DNA from: Glutamicibacter sp. MNS18
GTDB lineage: Bacteria > Actinomycetota > Actinomycetes > Actinomycetales > Micrococcaceae
NCBI RefSeq assembly: GCF_026107515.2
Contig: NZ_JAPCHW010000004.1
Span: 62,001-126,000, forward strand
DNA length: 64,000 bases
Direction: 5' to 3'
Positions 1 through 10,032 of this stretch are shown one piece after another; positions within the stretch are counted from its first letter, which is position 1, and each line of letters starts with the position of its first letter. The position numbers and the translations under genes are program-made. Under the pieces are notes generated by a model. It saw only the letters and a list, made by a program, of their open reading frames with translations. It did not search any database and was not told the DNA's origin.

Positions 1-621
1 TACCTGCTGGACTTCCTGATGAACACCGAGATGTTCCGCCGCCCCGGCAGCACCAACCCGATTTCCCCGGTCCTTGGTTCCTCCGCGGTTTTCCCCTCGC
101 TGCCCGGCTCGCGCCTGCACCTGGGATTCGTGATGGCCATCGCGCTGACCATCTTCGTGGCCTGGCTGCTCAAGCGTTCGACCCTCGGCTTCGAACTGCG
201 TGCGGTGGGGCATAACCCGGCCGCCGCGCAGACCGCCGGGGTGAACGTGGCCCGCGCAACCATCCTGGCGATGGCCATCGCCGGAGCCTTGGCCGGCGCC
301 GCGGGTGTGGCCCAGGTGGCCGGCACCGAAAAGGTGCTCACCGCCGGCATCGCCGGCTCGCTGGGCTTTGACGCGATTACCGTGGCGTTGCTGGGCCGCT
401 CCACCCCCTGGGGCACCTTCTTCGCCGGGCTGCTCTTCGGCGCCTTCCGCGCCGGAGCGGTGAACATGCAGATTTCCACCGGTACACCCATCGATATTGT
501 GCTGGTCGTCCAGTCGCTGATCGTCCTGTTCATCGCGGCCCCGCCGCTGGTGAAGGCGATTTTCGGGTTGAACAAGAAGAAGCGCAAGACGCGCTCCGCA
601 ACGACGATGGCAGGTGCCTAA
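1..621 (+). CDS. ABC transporter permease, nucleoside-type (5' partial)
   Basis: This is an inner-membrane permease of the BPD_transp_2 type, as found in BmpA-linked nucleoside or simple-sugar importers (YufP-like). The frame is open from base 1, so the N-terminus lies outside the window and 206 residues remain. Visible features are several hydrophobic helices and the cytoplasmic loop LRAVGHNPAAAQTAGV, which contacts the ATPase in this family. The basic tail (NKKKRKTR) is probably cytoplasmic. Its stop overlaps the start of the next permease by one base (TAATG), so the two are translationally coupled. The ATPase and the binding protein are expected just upstream. Nucleoside specificity is inferred from the cdd, deoA and add genes that follow. 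Confidence 0.88.
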   Translation, partial: YLLDFLMNTEMFRRPGSTNPISPVLGSSAVFPSLPGSRLHLGFVMAIALTIFVAWLLKRSTLGFELRAVGHNPAAAQTAGVNVARATILAMAIAGALAGAAGVAQVAGTEKVLTAGIAGSLGFDAITVALLGRSTPWGTFFAGLLFGAFRAGAVNMQISTGTPIDIVLVVQSLIVLFIAAPPLVKAIFGLNKKKRKTRSATTMAGA

Positions 622-1901
622 TGACTGCGCAGACTTTGCCGACTTCGGTATTGCCCACCCGTCCGGCCGTACCGCTGAAGACGCCGGTGTTCCTCACTGT
701 CATCGCGGTGATTGTCCTGGTGTGCTTCGGTTTGCTGGGCAGCAGCGCGGCTGCGAACTTCCGCCTGTCCACCGCCGGGGATGCCTTTGTGCTGCCGACC
801 CTGGTCTTCCCCGGCAAGGCCAGCAACCTGGTTATCGGGGTGCTGCTGGTGCTCGCCGCGGGCTACAGCTGGTACCGGCGCAAGCAGGGGCTGGTTACCC
901 AGCGCTGGATCGTGATCGTCTTTGCGGCGCTGTTCGTGCTCTCCTTCCTGATCTGGGTGGTTTCCGGGGCGAATGTCACCACCATTTCGCTGGCGGCGTT
1001 GCTGGCCGGTGCCGTGGTGCTGGCTGTGCCACTGGTCTTCGGTTCCCTCTCAGGGGTGTTGTGCGAACGTTCCGGCGTGGTGAATATCGCCATCGAGGGC
1101 CAGTTGCTGGCCGGCGCGTTTACCGCCGCGATTGTCGCCTCGATGACCGGGAACCCGTTTGTCGGGCTGGTTGCCGCCGGCCTGGCCGGTGCGCTGGTCT
1201 CCCTGGTACTGGCGGTGTTCTCGATCAAGTACCTGGTCAACCAGATCATCGTCGGTGTGGTGCTCAACGTCCTGGTCTCCGGTATCACCGGGTTCCTGTT
1301 CACCACGGTGATGCAGCGCGACCCGGACCTGTTCAATTCCCCGGGGCGCCTGCCGATCATCGAGATCCCGGGCCTGAGCTCCATCCCGGTCATCGGCCCG
1401 ATCCTGTTCAAGCAGTCCGTGGTCGGCTACCTGATGTACCTTGCGGTGTTCCTGGTCTGGTTCGGACTGTACAAGACCCGTTGGGGCCTGCGGGTGCGTG
1501 CCGTGGGTGAACACCCGAAGGCCGCGGACACCCTGGGTATCAAGGTCAATGTGATGCGTTTCTGGAACGTGACCCTGGGCGGCATCGTCGCCGGCATCGG
1601 CGGCTCGTTCTTCACCCTGGTGGCCATCGACTCCTTCACCAAGGAGATCTCCGGCGGGCGCGGCTTCATCGCCCTGGCCGCGGTGATCTTCGGGCGCTGG
1701 AACCCGATTGGCGCGTTCATGGCCGCGCTGCTCTTCGGCTTCGCCGACAACCTGCAGGTGACCCTCACCATCATCGGCACCCCGGTGCCCAGCCAGTTCA
1801 TGGCGATGATGCCCTACCTGGTCACGATCTTCGCGGTGGCCGGTCTGGTGGGACGCTCGCGGGGACCGGCCGCGGTCGGTGAACCGTATACCAAGGAGTG
1901 A
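621..1901 (+). CDS. ABC transporter permease, nucleoside-type (second subunit)
   Basis: Second permease of the same importer (YufQ-like, 426 aa). It has about ten hydrophobic segments and the family loop VRAVGEHPKAADTLGIKV near residues 292-309, parallel to the loop in the upstream partner. The ATG at 621 overlaps the preceding stop. The 3' end overlaps a possible GTG of cdd. Together with the upstream permease it would form the heterodimeric channel that brings in nucleosides for the salvage enzymes encoded next. The extra N-terminal segments (roughly residues 1-110) before the conserved core are common in actinobacterial members. The family assignment is firm; the substrate is inferred from context. 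Confidence 0.88.
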   Translation: MTAQTLPTSVLPTRPAVPLKTPVFLTVIAVIVLVCFGLLGSSAAANFRLSTAGDAFVLPTLVFPGKASNLVIGVLLVLAAGYSWYRRKQGLVTQRWIVIVFAALFVLSFLIWVVSGANVTTISLAALLAGAVVLAVPLVFGSLSGVLCERSGVVNIAIEGQLLAGAFTAAIVASMTGNPFVGLVAAGLAGALVSLVLAVFSIKYLVNQIIVGVVLNVLVSGITGFLFTTVMQRDPDLFNSPGRLPIIEIPGLSSIPVIGPILFKQSVVGYLMYLAVFLVWFGLYKTRWGLRVRAVGEHPKAADTLGIKVNVMRFWNVTLGGIVAGIGGSFFTLVAIDSFTKEISGGRGFIALAAVIFGRWNPIGAFMAALLFGFADNLQVTLTIIGTPVPSQFMAMMPYLVTIFAVAGLVGRSRGPAAVGEPYTKE

Positions 1902-1903
1902 GC

Positions 1904-2317
1904 ATGGACGAGTCAGAACTGTGGCCACGGCTCGGCGCCGCGGCGCTGGCCGCCCTGGAGAACGCATATGTGCCCTACTCGAACTTCCGGGTCGGGGCCG
2001 CAGCGCTGACCGGGGAGGGCCGGGTGGTCTCCGGATGCAATATCGAGAACGCCGCCTACGGGGTCACCCTGTGTGCCGAATGCTCGATGGTCGGTGAACT
2101 GTTCGCCACCGGCGGCGGGACGCTGAGCCACTTCGTCTGCTACGGCGGGCTGCAGGGCGAAACGGCGCAACTGATCACTCCCTGCGGACGCTGCCGCCAG
2201 TTGCTCTACGAACACCGCGGGCCGGACCTGCGGATCAAGACCGCCAACGGGGTCGTGGGTATCGACCAGTTGCTCCCCGACGCCTTCGGTCCACACAACC
2301 TCAGTCGCCAACCATGA
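1904..2317 (+). CDS. cdd: Cytidine deaminase
   Basis: Hydrolyses cytidine or deoxycytidine to uridine or deoxyuridine plus ammonia in the cytosol. The 137-aa length fits the small tetrameric class. Visible motifs are NIENA (46-50), CAEC (57-60, with zinc ligand Cys57 and catalytic Glu59) and PCGRC (93-97, zinc ligands Cys94 and Cys97). CAEC in place of the enteric CAER is, to my knowledge, usual in actinobacteria. Start choice: AAGGAG at 1893-1898 runs into the GTG at 1898, leaving no spacing, but sits 5 bases ahead of the ATG at 1904, which I therefore prefer. It lies in an operon with the permeases and deoA. Confidence 0.95.
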   Translation: MDESELWPRLGAAALAALENAYVPYSNFRVGAAALTGEGRVVSGCNIENAAYGVTLCAECSMVGELFATGGGTLSHFVCYGGLQGETAQLITPCGRCRQLLYEHRGPDLRIKTANGVVGIDQLLPDAFGPHNLSRQP

Positions 2318-2328
2318 AAGGCCAGCCA

Positions 2329-3642
2329 ATGGCAATCGAAGCATTCGACGCAGTCCAGGTCATCCGCACCAAACGCGATGGCGGGGTGCTGGGACCCGAG
2401 ATGATCGACTGGACCATCGATGCCTACACCCGCGGGGTCATCGCCGAGGAACAGATGGCGGCCCTGAACATGGCGATCTTCCTGAACGGGATGAACCGGG
2501 CGGAAATCTCCCGCTGGACCACCGCGATGATCAACTCCGGTGAACGCATGGATTTCTCATCCCTAACCGACCCTTCCGGCCGCAGGTTGGCGACCAGTGA
2601 CAAGCACTCCACCGGCGGGGTGGGGGACAAGATCACCCTGCCGTTGGCCCCGTTGGTGGCCGTGTTCGGTGTGGCGGTCCCGCAACTCTCCGGACGCGGG
2701 CTGGGGCACACCGGTGGCACCCTGGACAAGCTCGAGTCCATTCCCGGGTGGCGTGCCGCATTGTCCAACGAGGAGATGTTCGCCCAGCTCTCCGAGGTCG
2801 GGGCGGTGATCTGCGCCGCGGGTACCGGACTGGCCCCGGCGGACAAGAAGCTCTACGCCTTGCGAGATGTGACCGGCACCGTGGAGGCGATCCCGTTGAT
2901 CGCCTCCTCGATCATGAGCAAGAAGATCGCCGAGGGGACCGGAACCCTGGTGCTGGATGTGAAGGTCGGTTCCGGGGCGTTCATGAAGGACGAGGCCGAT
3001 GCCCGCGAGCTGGCCGAGACCATGGTGAACCTGGGTACCGACGCCGGGGTGAATACCGTGGCCCTGCTGACGAATATGGACACCCCGCTGGGGCTGACCG
3101 CGGGCAACGCCATCGAGGTCGCCGAATCGGTGGAGGTGCTTGCCGGTGGTGGGCCCGAGGACGTGGTGGAGTTGACCGTGGCATTGGCCGAGGAAATGCT
3201 CGCCGGAGCCGGGGTGAGGGATGTCGACGTGCGCGCCGCCCTGGAAGACGGGCGGGCCATGGACAAATGGCGTGCGATGATCTCCGCCCAGGGCGGGGAC
3301 CCGGATGCGGCCCTGCCACAAGCCACCGAATCGCATACCGTCTACGCGCCCGCCGAAGGCAGCGTGCTGAAACTGGACGCCATGGATATCGGGATGGCCG
3401 CCTGGACCCTCGGTGCCGGCCGGGCGCGCAAGGAGGATGCCGTGCAGGCCGCCGCCGGAGTGAAACTACATGTCAAGCCCGGTGCCCTGGTGCGACGTGG
3501 GCAACCGGTCGCGACCCTGCTGACCGACACCCCGGAAAAGATCGAGCGGGCTGCGACGCTGGTGGAGAAGTCGCTAGTTATCGGTGCCGACGGCGACCGG
3601 GCCGATACCCGGTTGATCCTGGACCGTATCGCCGTGAACTAG
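2329..3642 (+). CDS. deoA: Thymidine (pyrimidine-nucleoside) phosphorylase
   Basis: Phosphorolysis of thymidine or deoxyuridine (possibly uridine) to base plus (deoxy)ribose-1-phosphate. 437 aa, the usual length. The phosphate-binding segment KHSTGGVGDK is at about 92-101 and the family signature SGRGLGHTGGTLDKLE at about 121-136. The C-terminal domain contains the typical ARKEDAVQ and ALVRRGQPV segments. Start choice: an ATG at 2314 overlaps the cdd stop, but AAAGG at 2318-2322 is 6 bases ahead of the ATG at 2329, and MAIEAFDAVQVI matches the usual family N-terminus. It works with cdd and add on imported nucleosides. No terminator is obvious downstream. Confidence 0.95.
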   Translation: MAIEAFDAVQVIRTKRDGGVLGPEMIDWTIDAYTRGVIAEEQMAALNMAIFLNGMNRAEISRWTTAMINSGERMDFSSLTDPSGRRLATSDKHSTGGVGDKITLPLAPLVAVFGVAVPQLSGRGLGHTGGTLDKLESIPGWRAALSNEEMFAQLSEVGAVICAAGTGLAPADKKLYALRDVTGTVEAIPLIASSIMSKKIAEGTGTLVLDVKVGSGAFMKDEADARELAETMVNLGTDAGVNTVALLTNMDTPLGLTAGNAIEVAESVEVLAGGGPEDVVELTVALAEEMLAGAGVRDVDVRAALEDGRAMDKWRAMISAQGGDPDAALPQATESHTVYAPAEGSVLKLDAMDIGMAAWTLGAGRARKEDAVQAAAGVKLHVKPGALVRRGQPVATLLTDTPEKIERAATLVEKSLVIGADGDRADTRLILDRIAVN

Positions 3643-3931
3643 TTCTCCGAGGTGACAAGCCGCTGCGGATGCTGCCGGGGCGGCTTGCCACCTTTTTGGC
3701 AGGCCCGACCGGAGTTCGGCGGCCGGCACAGGGGCGCACCGCGGAGGACAGCGTTACCGGGAACCTCGAACCGCCACGAGCCGTTGAACCGGTTAACTCA
3801 TCCCCGGGTCGCAGCTTCGTGGGCACGAAACACTACCCTCGGAGGGTGCGCTGGCACCGGGCTCTGGGAGAGAATGGAACAAGAGCGCGGATCCGAGCCC
3901 CGCGCGCAGCAAGGAAGCGACGTGCGCACCC

Positions 3932-4612
3932 ATGGAGTTGGTCAACGAAGCGATTGTGCAGGCAGCCACCGCATGGTGGATCCTGCCGTTGCTGTTCGCC
4001 TTCTGCCTGATTGACGGGATTTTCCCGGTGGTTCCCTCCGAAACGTTCCTGGTATCGCTGGCAGCGGTCGGGGTCAGTACCGGAAGCCCGAACCTGTTCC
4101 TGATTTTCCTGATCGGGGTCTCCGGGGCCATCATCGGGGACCAGATCACCTTCCGCATCGGCCGTGGCGTCGGCTACCGGCAATACGCCTGGATGCAGAA
4201 GGGGCGGGCCAAACGGATCCTGGATTTCGCCGCCCGCAAGCTGGAGACCTCCGGTGCGCTGTTGATCTTCACCGCCCGCTATATCCCGCTGGGCCGTGTC
4301 GCGGTGAACCTGACGGCAGGGGCAACCCGGTACTCCTACCAGCGCTTCACCTTCTTCGACGTCATCGGCTGCATCACCTGGGGCGCCTACTCGGTGGGCA
4401 TCGGGGCCTTGGCCGGGAACTGGCTCTCGGACAACAAGTTGATCGGCGTGTTGGTCTCCGTGGTGATCGCGGTGGTGCTCGGTTTCATCATCGACCGGAT
4501 CGTGAGCAAGGTGCTCGACGCCGTCCACCGCCGAAAACTGCGCCAATTGGCCGCCGAGCGCGGTGAGGGGCCGGGAAAAGTACCGGAAACCGTGCCGCCG
4601 GGTGATCTCTGA
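3932..4612 (+). CDS. DedA family membrane protein
   Basis: Polytopic membrane protein of the DedA/SNARE-associated (VTT) family, 226 aa. Members are linked to lipid-carrier (undecaprenyl phosphate or phospholipid) scrambling and membrane homeostasis; the substrate here cannot be read from sequence. Visible features: the N-terminal hydrophobic stretch ending FPVVPSETFL, an amphipathic region, and the conserved F-x-ARYIPLGRVAVNLTAG segment at about 112-130 with its essential arginines, followed by two C-terminal helices. AAGGAAG at 3911-3917 is 14 bases from the ATG, longer than ideal, but no better in-frame start exists. It sits alone between deoA and add, with a 289-base gap before it in which I see only a weak hairpin. 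Confidence 0.85.
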   Translation: MELVNEAIVQAATAWWILPLLFAFCLIDGIFPVVPSETFLVSLAAVGVSTGSPNLFLIFLIGVSGAIIGDQITFRIGRGVGYRQYAWMQKGRAKRILDFAARKLETSGALLIFTARYIPLGRVAVNLTAGATRYSYQRFTFFDVIGCITWGAYSVGIGALAGNWLSDNKLIGVLVSVVIAVVLGFIIDRIVSKVLDAVHRRKLRQLAAERGEGPGKVPETVPPGDL

Positions 4613-4699
4613 GAGAATTAACCTCCGGCATCGGTAGACGTCGAGAAGATGTGTCCAGAACTTCAGCCGTGGTGGCTATCTGTCAGCCTGTTTTGCGAC

Positions 4700-4705
4700 T
4701 AGGCT
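4700..4705 (+). promoter_or_regulatory. -10 element TAGGCT, leaderless add promoter
   Basis: TAGGCT ends 7 bases before the GTG of add, so transcription should begin at the start codon. No SD is visible. Confidence 0.6.
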
Positions 4706-4712
4706 CAACAGT

Positions 4713-5906
4713 GTGACTGAAGAACTGATTCATCTTGCCTATGATCCCGAATTCGACTTCCGCGATCTGCCCAAAATTTCCCTCCACGACCACCTGGATG
4801 GCGGACTGCGCCCGCAGACCATCATCGAGCTAGCTGCCGAGGTCGGGCATGAACTGCCGGCCGCCGATGCGGAATCGTTGGGCCAATGGTTCCGCGAGTC
4901 CGCGGACTCCGGCTCGCTGCCACGCTATCTGGAAACCTTTGACCACACCATCGCCGTCATGCAGACCCGCGAGGGGCTCAAGCGCGTGGCCAGCGAATTC
5001 GTCGAGGACCTGGTGGCCGACGGGGTCATCTACGGCGAGGTGCGTTGGGCGCCGGAACAGCACCTGGCCAAGGGCCTGAGCCTGGACGAGGCCGTGGAAG
5101 CGGTCCAGGAGGGGCTGGACGAGGCCACCGAACGGTTGACCGAGGACGGTCACCTGATCCAGGTTGGCCAGCTGGTGACCGCCATGCGCCATGCCGACCG
5201 TGGTAAGGAGATCGCCGAACTGGCCTTGCGCCATCGCGGCAAGGGCGTGGTCGGTTTCGACATTGCCGGTGCCGAGGACGGGTTCCCTCCCTCGCGGATG
5301 GCCGACGCCTTCGACCTGCTGGCCGAGAACTTCTTCCCGACCACCGTGCACGCGGGGGAGGCCGCAGGAATCGAATCCATCAAGGAAGCGATCCTGATCG
5401 GACGGGCCCAACGGCTGGGGCACGGCGTGCGTATCGCCGAGGACATCACCATCGACTTCGGTGGCGTGGATGACGATGGCGAGGAAGTGGACGAGGATAC
5501 CGGCCTGGTTTCCCTGGGCACGGTCGCCAACTGGGTCCGCGAACGCGGAATCCCGCTGGAGATCTGCCCGTCGTCAAACCTGCAGACCGGCGCCACCGCC
5601 GGGTTCGGCGAGGGCATCGAGTCCCACCCGATCGACCTGCTGGTGCAGACCGGGTTCAACGTCACGATCTCCCCGGACAACCGCCTGATGAGCGGCACCA
5701 CCCTGTCCGATGAGTACGAGTTGCTGGTCGAAGCCTTCGACTACGACCTGGAAGACCTGCTGGATCTGACCTTGAACGCCGCCGAGGCCGCCTTCGTGCC
5801 GCTGGAAGTGCGCGAAATGATGGTCGAGTACATCAACGACTCGTATGCCGACCTGATGGACGATGACGAGGACTACGAGGAGTACGACGAGGAAGACGAG
5901 GACTAG
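4713..5906 (+). CDS. add: Adenosine deaminase
   Basis: Zinc-dependent conversion of (deoxy)adenosine to (deoxy)inosine, part of the nucleoside salvage set with cdd and deoA. 397 aa. Catalytic pieces in order: HDHLDG (25-30, zinc ligands His25 and His27), HAGE (213-216, zinc His213 and catalytic Glu216), GHGVR (His237) and SPDNR (zinc Asp322). GTG start, apparently leaderless. Two oddities are seen: an acidic insertion around 250-265 (rich in D/E, before TGLVSLGTV) and a C-terminal tail of about 20 residues made almost wholly of D, E and Y. The tail does not overlap the catalytic barrel and is probably disordered. A strong terminator follows. Confidence 0.95.
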   Translation: MTEELIHLAYDPEFDFRDLPKISLHDHLDGGLRPQTIIELAAEVGHELPAADAESLGQWFRESADSGSLPRYLETFDHTIAVMQTREGLKRVASEFVEDLVADGVIYGEVRWAPEQHLAKGLSLDEAVEAVQEGLDEATERLTEDGHLIQVGQLVTAMRHADRGKEIAELALRHRGKGVVGFDIAGAEDGFPPSRMADAFDLLAENFFPTTVHAGEAAGIESIKEAILIGRAQRLGHGVRIAEDITIDFGGVDDDGEEVDEDTGLVSLGTVANWVRERGIPLEICPSSNLQTGATAGFGEGIESHPIDLLVQTGFNVTISPDNRLMSGTTLSDEYELLVEAFDYDLEDLLDLTLNAAEAAFVPLEVREMMVEYINDSYADLMDDDEDYEEYDEEDED

Positions 5907-5939
5907 GCTTCCCGTCCGGTTCCCCGCGACCACCTTTAG

Positions 5940-5996
5940 AAAACCCAAGCCGGTGCCCGGTAACGACTTTCGTTACCGGGCACCGGCTTGGGTTTT
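5940..5996. terminator. Bidirectional terminator, 27-bp perfect stem
   Basis: Perfect 27-base inverted repeat (5940-5966 and 5970-5996) with a 3-base loop, starting with AAAA and ending with TTTT. It can therefore stop transcripts from add (+) and from the converging aldehyde dehydrogenase (-). Confidence 0.9.
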
Positions 5997-6133
5997 GAAG
6001 GCTCCGGGGACGGCTTTCACGTATTGTGCCAAGGGACGTCACCGCACCGGTCCTGGAGACGCACGGCCTTGCCGGGACGGTGCCGGTAGGGGCATCCGGG
6101 CACCGGACGCAGCCGGTCCGGGGCCCACTGATG

Positions 6134-6155
6134 TCTAGAACGGGTCTAGAACGGG
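6134..6155. repeat. Tandem 11-bp duplication across a stop codon
   Basis: TCTAGAACGGG occurs twice head to tail (6134-6144 and 6145-6155). On the minus strand this repeats the last codons and the TAG stop of the aldehyde dehydrogenase; the first TAG met is used. Confidence 0.9.
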
Positions 6156-7639
6156 TACTGCTTCCTGGTCGTCTGGATCCCCACCCAATGGTCGGTGGTG
6201 AACTCCTCGATGGCCCATTCGCCGTTGAAACGCCCGAGCCCGGAGTTCTTCTCCCCGCCGAACATCACGTGCGGTTCGTCGTTCACGGTGATGTCGTTGA
6301 CATGCGTCATGCCGGCCTTGATTCCGCGTGCGAAACGTACCCCCTTGTCCAGGTCGGAGGTGAAGACCGCCGAGGACAGTCCGAACTCGGTGTCATTGGC
6401 CAGTGCCAGGGCGTGCTCCTCGTCGGCGGCCCTGCTGATCCCGACCACCGGGCCGAAGATCTCCTCACGGAACAGCTCCATCCGGTCGGTGACCTCGGCG
6501 AACACATGAGGGGGCACCACCCGGCCGACGATCTGCCCGGAGAGGACCTCTCGGGCGCCCTCGGCGCGGGCACGTTCGATCTTGGCTGTCACCGAGGCCA
6601 GCTGCGCATCGTTGATGATCGGGCCAACCAGGGTCTTGGGATTCGCCGCATCCCCGTAGGCCAGTGCCTTGGCCTGCGCGGCGAACTTGTCCACGAACTC
6701 GTCGTAGACCGGGGCCTCGACAATGATCCGGTTGATGGCCATGCAGATCTGCCCCTGGTGCAGGAACTTGCCCAGCGCGGCGGCCTTGACCGCCTCGTCG
6801 ATGTCGGCATCGGCCAACACCACGAACGGGGCGTTGCCGCCCAGCTCCAGGGATACGCGTTTCATATGTCGCCCGGACACGGCGATCCTGCCGACGTTCT
6901 GGCCTACCGGGGTGGAACCGGTGAAGGAAACCAGCGACGGGGTCCGGTGGGCGATCAAGTGGTCCCCGATCTCCGATCCCGAACCGATCACGGCATTCAG
7001 CGCGCCCGCAGGCAAGCCGGCGGTTTCGAACGCCTTGGCCAACACCAGTGCTCCGGTCAACGGGGTATCGGAGGCGGGTTTGAGCACCACCGTATTGCCC
7101 AGGGCCAGGGCCGGGGCGACGGAGCGCGCCGAGAGCAGCAGCGGGAAGTTCCAGGGGCTGATGACCGAAACGACGCCGATGGGCTCACGGTAGACCCGGT
7201 TTTCCTTGCCGGGGAAGTTGGAGGGCAGGATCTGGCCATGCACCCGGGTGGGGAAGGTGGATGCTTCCCGGATCGCGGCGATGGTCCCCGATAGCTCGAT
7301 GGTGGACTTCAGGTGGCTGGACCCGGATTCGGCGACGAGCAGGGAGATGAGCGCATCGTAGTTGGCCTGCAGGTAGTCCGCGGCCCGGGACAGCACCTTG
7401 GACCGGGCGGCCGGGGCCAGGGCGGCCCAGCCGGACTGGGCCTCGGCGGCTGACTGGTACGCGGCATCCACGTCATCCGTGGAAGCCTGACGGATCTCGG
7501 CCAGCAACTCGTCGTTGAACGGGTTGCGGGTCGCCAGCTTGCTGGATGAGCGGCCTTCGCGCCATTGCCCGGCGATGAACTGCCTCGCGGGCAGCTGCTC
7601 CAGGAATGCGGGGCTGGTCATGGTCTTCTGTTCGGTCAT
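6146..7639 (-). CDS. NAD(P)-dependent aldehyde dehydrogenase (benzaldehyde/vanillin-type)
   Basis: Oxidises an aldehyde to the carboxylate; 497 aa. ALDH landmarks: SPWNF (Asn164), FTGSTPVG (239-246), [12 protein letters not shown] (general base Glu265) and GQICM (nucleophile Cys299), then the C-terminal EIFGPV segment. The overall pattern, including the [11 protein letters not shown] segment, resembles benzaldehyde/vanillin dehydrogenases, but the aldehyde used is a guess. Start: the ATG at 7639 follows AAGGATC with good spacing; an in-frame upstream ATG lacks an SD. The gene stands alone, divergent from mazG, with no linked monooxygenase or ring-cleavage genes. An 11-base tandem duplication spans its stop codon. 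Confidence 0.88.
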   Translation of the reverse strand: MTEQKTMTSPAFLEQLPARQFIAGQWREGRSSSKLATRNPFNDELLAEIRQASTDDVDAAYQSAAEAQSGWAALAPAARSKVLSRAADYLQANYDALISLLVAESGSSHLKSTIELSGTIAAIREASTFPTRVHGQILPSNFPGKENRVYREPIGVVSVISPWNFPLLLSARSVAPALALGNTVVLKPASDTPLTGALVLAKAFETAGLPAGALNAVIGSGSEIGDHLIAHRTPSLVSFTGSTPVGQNVGRIAVSGRHMKRVSLELGGNAPFVVLADADIDEAVKAAALGKFLHQGQICMAINRIIVEAPVYDEFVDKFAAQAKALAYGDAANPKTLVGPIINDAQLASVTAKIERARAEGAREVLSGQIVGRVVPPHVFAEVTDRMELFREEIFGPVVGISRAADEEHALALANDTEFGLSSAVFTSDLDKGVRFARGIKAGMTHVNDITVNDEPHVMFGGEKNSGLGRFNGEWAIEEFTTDHWVGIQTTRKQYPF

Positions 7640-7842
7640 CGTTGATCCTTTCCACAAAGCGGTTGCCGGGCAGCGGCCGTGGCCGGTCGGAGGTCAACCG
7701 CGGAACCTGCGACAGGGCCCGCCGGCTCCAGCCTAGGCGAAGACGCTGTGTGGGGCCGATGGATATGGTGACCCCGGGGCGCCAATGCACCGCGACGCAA
7801 CGACGCAACCGCCACCGGGCACCGTGGGCTACCCGGCGGCGA

Positions 7843-7848
7843 TAGCAT
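7843..7848 (+). promoter_or_regulatory. -10 element TAGCAT, leaderless mazG promoter
   Basis: TAGCAT ends 6 bases before the ATG of mazG, and there is no SD between them. Confidence 0.6.
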
Positions 7849-7854
7849 GAACCC

Positions 7855-8529
7855 ATGAGGCACACCCAGTCAGAAACCGACCGTCTGCTACGGATCATCG
7901 AGATCCTGCGCACCCATTGCGCCTGGACCAGGGCGCTGAGCCACGAATCCTTGCGCAGTTACCTGGTGGAGGAAAGCTACGAGGTCATCGATGCCATCGG
8001 GACGGGGGACAAGGCCGCGCTGCGTGAGGAACTGGGTGATCTGCTGCTGCAGATCGTGCTGCATTCGCAGATCGCCCGGGAGTCCGGGCATTTCAGCTTC
8101 GACGAGGTGGCGCGGGGGCTCAGCGAGAAGATGTTGCGCCGCAACCGGCACATCTTCGAGGCCGACGGCCGGCTGCGGGAGGATATCACCCAGGACGTAG
8201 CGGAAATCATCGGTATCTGGGATGCGGCCAAGGCCGAGGAGAAACGCGGTCAACGGCCACGGGCCGGATTGCCGGCCGGAATGCCGGCGCTGAGCCTGTC
8301 CCAGAAGATGCTCTCCCGGCAGCGTCGTGCCGGGGTGCCGATGGTCTCCGAACAGGGCAGCGCCGTGCCCTGGCGCGCAGAAGTCAACGACGAGGCCTCG
8401 CTGGCCCGGGCCCTGATGGGACTCTCGGCCAGGGCCGATGAGCTCGGACTGGATGCCGAATCGGTGCTGCGCGATGCGCTGCTACGGTCCGCACTGGCGG
8501 GGCACGACGAAACATCGTCGCCCGAATAG
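7855..8529 (+). CDS. mazG: MazG-type nucleoside triphosphate pyrophosphohydrolase
   Basis: Hydrolyses NTPs or dNTPs to NMP plus PPi, a house-cleaning activity. 224 aa. The all-alpha MazG fold is marked by the acidic metal-binding residues in SYLVEESYEVIDAI (about 34-47) and LREELGDLLLQI (about 55-66), the EExxE...ExxD pattern. The second half (residues ~110-224) diverges, as in other actinobacterial members. The residue usually Pro in CPWD-type N-termini is Ala here (HCAWTRAL), which may or may not matter. It is leaderless and is followed by eno after 105 bases; the mazG-eno neighbourhood is, as I recall, conserved in mycobacteria (Rv1021-Rv1023). Confidence 0.9.
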   Translation: MRHTQSETDRLLRIIEILRTHCAWTRALSHESLRSYLVEESYEVIDAIGTGDKAALREELGDLLLQIVLHSQIARESGHFSFDEVARGLSEKMLRRNRHIFEADGRLREDITQDVAEIIGIWDAAKAEEKRGQRPRAGLPAGMPALSLSQKMLSRQRRAGVPMVSEQGSAVPWRAEVNDEASLARALMGLSARADELGLDAESVLRDALLRSALAGHDETSSPE

Positions 8530-8604
8530 GTCACAAAGCGCTAGGCTAGGAGACAGGCAATGGTGCCAACGGTCAATCCGACCGCTGGATTGACTTGCCC
8601 CTAG

Positions 8605-9915
<1,311 letters not shown>

Positions 9916-9933
9916 TTTTCAGAAAAGACGATT

Positions 9934-9973
9934 AAGCTCGACGGTAGGAGACTACCGCCGGGCTTGATCTTTT
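9934..9973 (+). terminator. Rho-independent terminator after eno
   Basis: Stem of 13 pairs with one mismatch (core CGGTAG-GAGA-CTACCG, flanked by AAGCTCG and CGGGCTT), followed by GATCTTTT. Confidence 0.75.
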
Positions 9974-10032
9974 AATGGGGTTATCGACCCGTCACGGACA
10001 ACGCCGGTGCGCCGAGAAGGAATTGGGGGAGC

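Noticed and set aside
3687-3711. Hairpin after deoA (GCTTGCCA…TGGCAGGC) as a terminator
   Set aside because: The stem is short with a wobble pair and no T-run follows; too weak to call.
2748-4010. 420-codon + frame overlapping deoA and the following gap
   Set aside because: Arg/Gly-rich composition typical of an out-of-frame reading of deoA; no motif.
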